Origin: Tupaia tana
Taxonomy: Eukaryota; Chordata; Mammalia; Scandentia; Tupaiidae
Length of the DNA stretch: 64,000 nucleotides
Assembly (NCBI GenBank): GCA_026018925.1
Contig: JAKSZU010000005.1
Location: 80,742,398 to 80,806,397 of the forward strand
Direction: 5' to 3'
A model generated the notes under the pieces. The model made no database searches and was not told where the DNA came from. It saw only the letters and a list, made by a program, of their open reading frames with translations. Positions 56,335 through 64,000 of this stretch are shown here, one piece after another (the first letter of the stretch is position 1; every line of letters starts with the position of its first letter). The translations under genes were made by a program, and so were the position numbers.

Positions 56335-57425
56335 AGCTGTTAGGTGTGGGGAAGGAGTTTAAAGAACTTTTCTATAAGGAGTGCACCACCACACCCAGAG
56401 AAGTCTAAAGAACCTTTCACATGCAGAGCAGGGATTGGATTTTACTAATTGGGGTCAAGATGTTTTTTGAAGTCCATCAGATGTGTCTGTTGGAACGCCC
56501 CTCTAATTTCCACCCTTGCTCTGTCTGCAGCCAAGGTCAGGGAAAGACAAGTTACAAGGTTCTGCCAAACCCCAAAAGAGCAGGTGGTGTTTGCTCAGCG
56601 CATGTCCCCACACCTCAGATTCTCTCTCTTAAACGTGTCCCCACACAGAACCTTCTAGATGGTGAGTACAAGCATTTTCCACAGTGAGCCCTATGGACTC
56701 TGCAAGATTTGGAGAAGAAACACAAACTTGAATTTTTCTGAGTATGATCCTTGGGAAAACAAATCCAGGCTACCTTTGGAGAATTGGTGTAAGACATACA
56801 TCTTTAGTATCCCCATTCTCAAGAGGGAACAAGTGGTGCAGAATACACACATCTATAGAAAGGGTCTGAGAGGTCCTCAGAATTCGTAGCAGTGTGACTG
56901 GTAAATGTATTTCTCTTTGGAAACCAGTCAGTAAACACTGGAAAGATGATTGCTTGCTCACATGCAAATACAGAAATGTAATCCTTCAAGGGATATGGAT
57001 CAAGGAAATTAAGGTCTCAGGACACAACCAGAGAAACATGCAATATTTCAATATAGTGACCCAAGAAGTGGAGATTTATAATTTTCTGACAAAGAATTCA
57101 GAATAAGTGTTTAAGGAAGATCAGTGAGAACAAAAAAGAACACAAATAGACATCTCAGAGATTTCAGTAAAACAACAAATAAACAAAACATAAAGTTCAA
57201 TACATAGACATCATAAAAAAAATCAAACACATGTTGAGAAGCTGAAGGATACAATGAATGAAATGAAAAACAAGAGCAATAGGGCATACCAACAGCAGGA
57301 GTGATTAAGCAAAATAAAGACTATGAACTTGAAAACAGGTCATCTGAAAATAATGTCATAGGAGAAAAATGACAAAGGTGTAAAGAAAACCTACAGGTTA
57401 ATGGGAAACCCAAAAAGACTTCACA
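56335..57425 (+). pseudogene. Old L1 5' UTR and ORF1 N-terminal region
   Basis: GACCCAAGAAGTGGAGATTT, TCTGACAAAGAATTCAGAAT, AAGGAAGATCAGTGAGAACA and GAAGGATACAATGAATGAAA follow the start region of old L1M ORF1 on +. From 56470 to 56900 the DNA fits a 5' UTR position but is less certain. No intact frame. Confidence 0.65.
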
Positions 57426-57429
57426 TTTA

Positions 57430-57640
57430 CATTTAGAAGCTAATTGCAATTCTTACGCATTTTTCTTTCAGTTAAGGTATTTGCATAATCTGGTTTCATA
57501 CAGATTTTTCCCTTTATTAAAAAGTTCATTTATTTATATTGAGAAACAAAGACATATAGACCAAAAAAACCAGTCTTCTAAACAACTAAATATGGTGGAT
57601 GTCCATGTGCAATAATGGCTCCTCAATTAAGACAACTATT
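57430..57640. other. Unassigned AT-rich sequence
   Basis: No gene or repeat recognised. Confidence 0.4.
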
Positions 57641-57960
57641 AACTGGACTGATTTATTCCCAGAACTGAGAGACTAGTTCATTGTGCCATGGGACAAATAA
57701 TATACTAATTTACTGACTGTGAAACTTGATGGAGAAGTTTTAGACAGCAGAATAATGGAAATCAAGACATGCTGCCCCCAAACCTGGCAGCTTGGCATTT
57801 AAGAAAATAGCAGAAGTGAGAGGATCATTTTCACCTTCCCCTGAACTTCTTCCCTGAAGCAAGTCATAAAACCTAGTGGGGTCATTTTCAGACCATTTTC
57901 TCGCCTTCTTTCCTGCAACAGGGCTTCAAGACCCCCATTCAGGAGGTGCCCTTTCTATAG
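57640..57960 (+). mobile_element. LTR-like fragment, family not named
   Basis: AAGAAAATAGCAGAAGTGAG, CCTTCCCCTGAACTTCTTC, TTTTCTCGCCTTCTTTCCTG and GACCCCCATTCAGGAGGTGC recall an old ERV LTR by word order. No termini seen. Confidence 0.4.
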
Positions 57961-57964
57961 CAAT

Positions 57965-58515
57965 GGAATGGCACGGAGATGCCAAGGAGAATCAGAACAA
58001 ACAGACCTTGCTATTTGCCCCAGTTTATTAATAGTACATAAATTATGCAGCTTTACCTGTTTCTTTGAGTCTTCTTTTCCTTGTAAAGAAATAAAATTCC
58101 TGTGTCCATAAAACCTAAACAAAATAAATTTGTATTTTTTTCCTTCTAAAAATAAAATACAGGTTGGCATGAGTTAGAAAAATTTAAATTACATATTTAA
58201 ATCACTTTTCAAGTTAGCCTCTATATAGAACCCAATTACTTTGATATAAAATATTAAAACGAGTCAAAATAAAACTGAAGTGCATTAAATTATCCTTAAA
58301 TATAACATCTATGTATGATACTTGTTATTAATTTATTGCTAATTACAAATATGTATTAATAATATAAGTACAAACTAAAATAGAAATTTCAATAATGGTA
58401 AATAGATACTTATTTATTTTAAATAAAGTGTAAGTTTTCTAATAGAATTTAGATTTTATATTTGAGAGTTATATGACATTATTATGCCCAAAGTATATAA
58501 TCTTAAGAAAGGAAG
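57965..58515. other. Unassigned AT-rich sequence
   Basis: The 71-codon minus ORF at 57955-58170 has no known domain. Confidence 0.45.
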
Positions 58516-58519
58516 AAAA

Positions 58520-58774
58520 GGGGCCAGCAGTTAGTGTAATGGCTATGTCGCTGGACTCCCATGTAGTTGACCGTGGTTTGAGTGCCGGACCCGGTGGCTT
58601 AAACTCACACGAGGTGCGTGTGCGTGCATGCCCAAGATCCCGAGAGGAGAATGGAGGAGAAGAGATTGCAGCATGGCCATCCCCTCTGGGGGGTGATTTC
58701 TCGTTTTCTGTCTCTCTGTCTTTCTGGCAAGCGCACGCGCCCTGTAGCAAAAACCTATCCAAAAAGAAAAAGAA
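58520..58774 (+). mobile_element. tRNA-derived SINE, young
   Basis: GGGCCAGCAGTTAGTGTAATGG head, GTGGTTTGAGTGCCGG, CCCTCTGGGGGG, TC tract and end GTAGCAAAAACC. Direct repeat AAAGGAAGAAA(A) before and after. Confidence 0.94.
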
Positions 58775-58787
58775 AAAGGAAGAAAGT

Positions 58788-58901
58788 ATATGTGCCACAG
58801 TTTTTCAGAATGTATAAAAGAAAATGAAATAAAAAAGTGAAAAAAAGAGAGAAAAATAAATAAATAAATTGTTAAAAAGTAAAAAAATAATAATAATAAA
58901 G
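58788..58901 (+). mobile_element. Very short L1 tail
   Basis: GAATGTATAAAAGAAAATGA followed by about 70 A-rich bases is the extreme L1 3' end. AAAGGAAGAAAGT stands on both sides (58775-58787 and 58902-58914). Confidence 0.7.
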
Positions 58902-59104
58902 AAAGGAAGAAAGTTTAGAATGCCTGTGAATAATGATTACATTTGCCATTTTCATTGGTTAAAATGGGAAAAGGAAAATGTCAGGAATATTTCTTTGTTT
59001 AGTATTAATTTCAAAGTCCTAAGTAAATAAAACTCTGAGAACTCTAAATTAGGTCTTAATCTCATTAAAGAGGGAGAAGACCTCATGGCCTAGTCACCTC
59101 TTAA

Positions 59105-59220
59105 AGGCTCCACCTTTATTTTTTTCTCTTTTTTATTTTTCTTAATTTTTTTACATTCAATCACTATACATCTTTACAACCTACAAAATGGATTTTCCCA
59201 GTTAAATCAATGACAGGTGA
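59105..59220 (-). mobile_element. L1 3' end fragment
   Basis: T-rich start, then TTCAATCACTATACATCTTT, ACAACCTACAAAATGG and GATTTTCCC match the complement of the L1 ends at 32.1 and 39.2 kb. Confidence 0.65.
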
Positions 59221-59384
59221 CTTTGTCCTTTACAAACAACAGATGGAAAGTTATCAGTCTAAATTTGAAATATAATGTTAAATTAAAGGTATGAAGACAC
59301 AGTATTATCATGAAAATGAAGTGTCGAAACACATTTTAAGTAATATTTTAAAAATATTTTGTCAATCTCACAGTCTTTTTTAAT

Positions 59385-59665
59385 CTCCTGACTGACATCT
59401 CTCAATTTCTCCTTCACTCCAGATCCTGACTATCACTGTTTTACTCTCTGCTTCTGAGTTTGACTTCCTTTTTTGATTCCATATATAAATGAGATCATAT
59501 AGTGTTTTTTGTCCAACTGGCTGATCTTACTTACTATAATTTCTTCCATACTTACCATACTATCCAAAAGCTTATTCTTTGCTTTGGCAAGATGATCTAT
59601 TAAATATCCAGAAATGTCTGCAAAGTGTTTTTCTTTTTCTATTATATGATTAAGGGTGAGATCCA
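59385..59665 (-). mobile_element. Old L1M 3' UTR/ORF2 end
   Basis: GTTTTACTCTCTGCTTCTGAG, GATTCCATATATAAATGAG, ATCATATAGTGTTTTTTGTC and CTTACTATAATTTCTTCCAT follow the antisense L1M 3' end. Confidence 0.8.
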
Positions 59666-59669
59666 GTTA

Positions 59670-60635
59670 GATTTCTTTTTCATGATTTAAAAAAAAATTG
59701 TCACTTGATACAGAATGTATATTGATGTATTGAATATTAAACTTGATGATTAAATTTTACCTTACCAATTTAAAGAAAATTAAAAGAGAACAGATATCAC
59801 CTACATATAGAGTGTAATGTAAACAGTCCTTTTCAGACAGAATATTTTCAAGATTAAACTATAACTAAGGAGGTAAAACATTTTATATCCTTCCGTCTCA
59901 TTAAATGAGATTTAATGATACCAAACATAATGATTACCATAGAAACGTTTAAAACACAAATATACTCAAAGCACATTAATGAAGCATATAAGAAAGGGCA
60001 AATATTTTGATAGTTTTCTTGGTCAAGTTTTTCAAATTTAAATTATTTAATATTTAATTCTCATTGTTTACAGGAAATTTACAGCACAAAGCTTTATCTT
60101 TTCAACCTAGCTAATAATAAAAGTGTGTGTGGAGGGGAAGGACATTAAAATACAAGTTTGACACCTGCTTATACTTCAAATAAAATTTAATCATTTCCCA
60201 AGTCTGAAGGAGAGTTTGCATAGATTTAAAAGATTTGAATTCTATCCCCAGTTGTACAACCATCCATAGGTCTCTACGCTTACTTCTTTTATTGAAAATC
60301 ATTAATAAGAGGAAATTGGTCACTGTCAGGAACTTAAGAATGTGAAAAAGTTCCTTTCTAAATTAGTTCTTAGAAACGCTAATGGATTTCTATTACTTCA
60401 GTTGAATAATTTTTTTTTTTCTATTTTCTATTCAGGTTGAAATGGTTTGAAGACCTTAGAAAATACATTCAGTCTAAGGGGTAAAAACTGAGTAACTGAA
60501 TAATTATACTTTCAAAAGTTAAATGAAGATATTAACCAAATGTTATAATTTTATGTGTCATTTTCATTTGAAAATTACTCACCAAGGTTGGGAATTCATT
60601 ATGTTGTTATTTGTGTATTTTCTCATTGTGGCATT
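59670..60635. other. Unassigned AT-rich sequence
   Basis: The 70-codon minus ORF at 60111-60323 has no recognisable domain. Confidence 0.45.
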
Positions 60636-60637
60636 CC

Positions 60638-60757
60638 AGAAATGTCATAGCATTGTGGGAGTACTGATAATCATTCCCTGGGGGATGATTTCTCACTTTT
60701 CTTCTATCTCTGGTGAGAACATGCACTCCATGGCAAAAACCTATTTAAAAAAAAATG
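60638..60757 (+). mobile_element. 5'-truncated tRNA-derived SINE
   Basis: CCCTGGGGGATGATTTCTCAC, a short TC tract and CATGGCAAAAACC with A tail; the head is missing. Confidence 0.8.
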
Positions 60758-60860
60758 GAATTGACTATAAGAATGATGCACATATTACAGACAACTGGAT
60801 ATGTAATTTCCTTAAGTTTTCATCATAATCTAATGAAAACAAAATCTTAGAATGCAGAGG

Positions 60861-61071
60861 TTTTTTTTTTTTTTTTTTTTTAAGATTTTTGCTATAAGAA
60901 ATGCACACTCGCTAGGGAGACCGCGAGAAATCAACCCCAGGTGTTGGCCAACCTGCAAGGAACATAGGCACATACACCAAACATGAGTTTCAAGTCACTG
61001 GGTCTGGGACTCAAATGTGGTTGGCCATGTGGGAGTCCAGGGCCTTAACCACCATGTCACTTATTGGCCCT
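60861..61071 (-). mobile_element. tRNA-derived SINE, internally shortened
   Basis: T tract, GCTATAAGAAATGCACAC, a shortened body, GGGTCTGGGACTCAAATG and head complement ACCACCATGTCACTTATTGG. Confidence 0.88.
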
Positions 61072-61079
61072 CAAGGTAA

Positions 61080-61315
61080 TTTTAAAAGTATTAAATTTAT
61101 TTTGCCTGTCAGTGTTTACTTGCATTCACTTGACTCAATTATTGACATAAAGTTAAGTCCCATATACTGAATTGGAAAACAAGATACATTTACACATTTC
61201 CCTTAGTACAAATATAAATAATAAAAAGTTGAAATTCACTTGTAGATGTAATTGTAAATTTAGTTAGTAAAATTTTCTCTTATTTTACTTTGTTCAAGTA
61301 AATTTTTATAAAGAG
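61080..61315. other. Unassigned AT-rich sequence
   Basis: No gene or repeat recognised. Confidence 0.4.
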
Positions 61316-61319
61316 AATA

Positions 61320-61505
61320 GACCAGCAATGATGGCATAGTGTTCATTCAACACTCTGCACTGCTTGAAGTCATATGGAAGATCATAGTTCAGTTCCTGGG
61401 CCAACATATGTCAAATAGTTGCCCACAATCCCAGATGGCTGAAAGGTTGGCAGGGTGATTGCAACCAGACCCTGTTGAGAGTGCCTCTCTCATGAAAGAA
61501 ACAAA
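61320..61505 (+). mobile_element. Older tRNA-derived SINE of a second family
   Basis: ACCAGCAATGATGGCATAGTG with A-box-like TGGCATAGTG, and B-box-like AGTTCAGTTCC. The body (TGCCCACAATCCCAGATGGC) differs from the main family. Confidence 0.6.
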
Positions 61506-61509
61506 CAAT

Positions 61510-63185
61510 GACATATTAAAAAGCTTCGAAATTTAATTTGACCACAAACTACATTCTTCCTAATATATCACTGAATCTTAGAGAATTAGTAGGAGTACTT
61601 GACTTATGGTTCAAGTCTAATCTCACAGGCTCTATCAGCATACTCATTTTGACACTTTTGAGTTATAACTATAGCAGTTCGTTTACAATATTCCCCAAAC
61701 AAATTTCAACTTTACCAACAGATTGTGCTTGTTCGAGGCTGTCTGTGATCCAAAATAGCTAGAATCCTAATGTAAGTTTATAATGAAATGTCTGACAAGA
61801 CTCTAACATGGGAGTCTCCTAATGATTTTATAATGTTTTGACAATCTTGAAAATATGTTTTATAAAAAGCTAACGAATGCAAGTTTTCCCTCAGCAAAAT
61901 ATCCCATCTGTTAAAAAAAAAAATGTTGCACTAACCACAGTGCAGAAATAAGCAGTCATGTGATTTAATTTTTTAAAATAAATGATCTTTTTGATAAAAT
62001 ACATAATAGGAATTGTAGAAACCTTTAAAATCTTGAGATTATGCTACAACTGCTTGGTAACCTTTAAAGATAACTGATTAAGGGAATTGTCAAAGATTCC
62101 CCAACTGTGGCAAAATGTATCCTGAATGTTCCTATTATGGGAGCTAAAAAAGTATATTTTAAATCTTGCTAGTTTAAGAATTAAGGAAAAAGAAGTTTTA
62201 TACTGAATACTGAATATGTTCTCTTTTAGACAGTTATTATGATCATTCATCATTTATTGCTCCAGTTGAGGGAATTTTGATAATTTCCATTATAAGTCAC
62301 CTTTAGAGCCACTCTGCCAAGTTGATGAGGCCGAAATATTGATTTGAGATATCCACATGTTAGCTAAGATGATTGCAAGTCACCCCGAGTTCCACGTTCT
62401 ATTTTGAGCTATCTATCTGAATAACCCCTTGAAGGTTATAATTAACACTTTGTTTTTGTACATACTATCATACATAGCTATTTTTCTATTTTTAAAGTTA
62501 TTTCACATACTTTCATATTATACATGCATACTCTTTGAGTTCTTCATTTCAAATGTAATGAGACTGAGCTCTTGAGAGACAAAATCAACTATGTGTTTAA
62601 AACCACAATGTTTAAAATGAGAATGTTAAAATGCTAATTCATTAACGTACTTTTCCTTCCTATTTGCTTCATTTTCTTTTCTGCTATAGAAAAGACTAGA
62701 ACTTTTTTTTGATAATCTTACATCTAAGTGCTAGCAAATAAATTCCCCCTATTATCAAGAAGTATAAAATGGATATGCAAATGTATTTATTTTAATTTAA
62801 ATTTATCTATTTTTATTCAGAGGAGACACATTCAAGAAAAATCACCTATAGAGCTATACTCTCTGTTAGCAATTGAGATACCTAAGTCAAAACAAACCAA
62901 CAAACTACCATATTGCCATTGGTGAGTTTGCATTGGTAGTTTTTGATTGCTGATTCAAAAATCAGTATTCATATTCTAAGGCAGATTTAGGTCAGGTTAG
63001 TACATTTTAAGCCACAAGGTCCTTCACTTACTAAATTTGCTTATATATTGACAATCATATTTATATATAATTTTATAATGTATACCCTTCTTACTCTTAA
63101 AATTATCATCAGTATTCTTGTGGTTACCTTTAAAGGTGAACAAGAAATATGGTGATCATCTACTTTATAATCAAAGCCAGTCACT
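61510..63185. other. Unassigned AT-rich sequence
   Basis: About 1.7 kb without a recognisable gene. About 62540-62640 is faintly MIR-like on minus. ORFs at 61538, 62044 and 62728 show no domains. Confidence 0.45.
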
Positions 63186-63188
63186 TTT

Positions 63189-63466
63189 TTTTTTTTGTTT
63201 GTTTGTTTTTTTTGAGAAGGTTTTTCTCTATAGGGCGCGTGCGCTCGCCAGACAGACAGAGAGAGACATAGAGTCAGAAAGCGAGAAATCATCCTCCAGC
63301 GGGGTGGTCACGCCGCAATCCCTTCTCCTCCATTCTCCTCTTGGGATCTTGGGCACGCACACACACGCACCCAGCGTGAGTTTTAAGCCACCGGGTCTGG
63401 GATGTGAACCGCGGTTGACTACGTGGGAGTCCAGCGACAGCCATTACGATAACTGCTGGTTCCCAA
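63189..63466 (-). mobile_element. tRNA-derived SINE, young
   Basis: GAGAAGGTTTTTCTCTATAGG, GGCGCGTGCGCTCGCCAGAC, B-box complement GTGAACCGCGGTTGAC and head complement CGATAACTGCTGGTTCCC. Target-site duplication CCAGTCACTTTT on both sides. The 180-codon + frame across here is SINE-derived, not a gene. Confidence 0.95.
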
Positions 63467-63503
63467 AACCAGTCACTTTTAAGAGAGAGTACAAACCATG
63501 TCA

Positions 63504-63777
63504 GGGGCCAGCAGGTGGTATAGGGTTGAGGTGCTGGACTTCCACACGGTTGATTGTGGTTCCAGTCCTGGACCCCGTGGCTTTGAAACTTATGTTTGAC
63601 ACATGTGTGTATGTGCCCAAAATTCTGAGAGGAGAAGGAGGCGAGGGAGTTTCTGTGTAGCCATCCCTACTGTGGGGTGATTTCTTGCTGTCTGTCTCTC
63701 TGTCTCTCTAGTTAGCACATGTGCCCTATGGCAAAAATCTGTCCCCCCAACAACAACAAACAAACAAACAAAAAAAA
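63504..63777 (+). mobile_element. tRNA-derived SINE, older group
   Basis: GGGGCCAGCAGGTGGTATAGG head (one core mismatch to the CTCF-like motif), B box GGTTCCAGTCC, body, TCTCTGTC tract, CCTATGGCAAAAATC and a CAAACAAACA-rich tail. Confidence 0.93.
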
Positions 63778-63965
63778 TTGAGGTAGTACGTAGTATAAGT
63801 CAAGACTATATTGGACAAAGTGGAATACATAATCTCTTGGAGTAAACTAGAATGAAGATTATTTTGAAACTGTGGCTATCTCTTTTCTTATTTATTTTCT
63901 CAGAAGTGTAGAGAATTGTATACAATTTTCACATTTGGTTATATAAACTAAGAAAAGAGAAGGCT

Positions 63966-64000
63966 GGGAACCAGCAGTTAGCGTAATGGCTATGTCGCTG
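63966..64000 (+). mobile_element. tRNA-derived SINE, 5' end, cut by window edge
   Basis: GGGAACCAGCAGTTAGCG and ATGGCTATGTCGCTG are the exact young-group head. The rest lies outside the window. Confidence 0.95.

Noticed and set aside
63118-63660. 180-codon ORF, the longest in the window
   Set aside because: It is made of an antisense SINE plus a sense SINE. Its peptide words recur in other SINE frames.
1-64000. CRISPR-like regular repeats or bacterial operons
   Set aside because: The repeats are dispersed SINEs on both strands at irregular distances with target duplications. No bacterial gene structure.

Overview
The window looks like nuclear DNA of a placental mammal. It is AT-rich, has no compact gene organisation, and is packed with mammal-type interspersed repeats: L1 pieces of several ages, MIR, L2, MER5-like hAT remnants, MLT1/MST-type LTRs, a class II ERV solo LTR and CA/TG microsatellites. 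The dominant repeat is a tRNA-derived SINE of about 250-270 bp, present in some 50 full or partial copies. It does not match the Alu, B1/B2, carnivore, ruminant, bat, hedgehog or Afrotherian SINEs I know. A colugo (Dermoptera, CYN-type tRNA SINEs) is my best but unproven guess. I found no convincing protein-coding exon, RNA gene, CRISPR array or bacterial-type feature, so the window is intergenic or intronic.

Layout. 1-5 kb: L1 3' ends, the first SINEs and a MIR. 5.1-7.7 kb: an old, decayed L1 ORF2 on + carrying three SINEs and a short L1 tail. 7.7-12.7 kb: sparse SINEs, a long AT palindrome and a TG tract. 12.7-16.1 kb: a stretch almost free of recognisable repeats, with a perfect CTCF core match (13680-13695) and a segment rich in transcription-factor-like motifs (14.96-15.66 kb). 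It is the best candidate for non-repeat function. 16.1-17.0 kb: a young L1 3' part on -. 17-22.4 kb: dense SINEs, an L1 endonuclease fragment and a SINE-in-SINE. 22.4-33.4 kb: MIRs, LTRs and an old L1. 33.4-47.5 kb: SINEs, L1 3' ends, a mariner-like MITE and an L2. 47.5-54.8 kb: mostly unassigned sequence, an old L1 3' end and a SINE split by an L1. 54.8-57.4 kb: L1 ORF1-region pieces in opposite orientations around a solo LTR. 57.4-64 kb: mostly unassigned, with SINEs to the end.

The SINE falls into at least three groups. (i) Young CpG-rich copies start GGGAACCAGCAGTTAGCG, have A and B boxes and a conserved CCCCCCTGGGGGG palindrome, and often keep target-site duplications. (ii) Older copies start GGGCCAGCAGGTGGCA. 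(iii) Short copies of about 120-165 bp carry a tRNA head and little body. The 5' end of the older group closely matches the CTCF core motif, whereas the young group has lost it. That possible SINE-borne supply of insulator sites is the most interesting idea here. It rests on motif reading alone and needs conservation and ChIP data.
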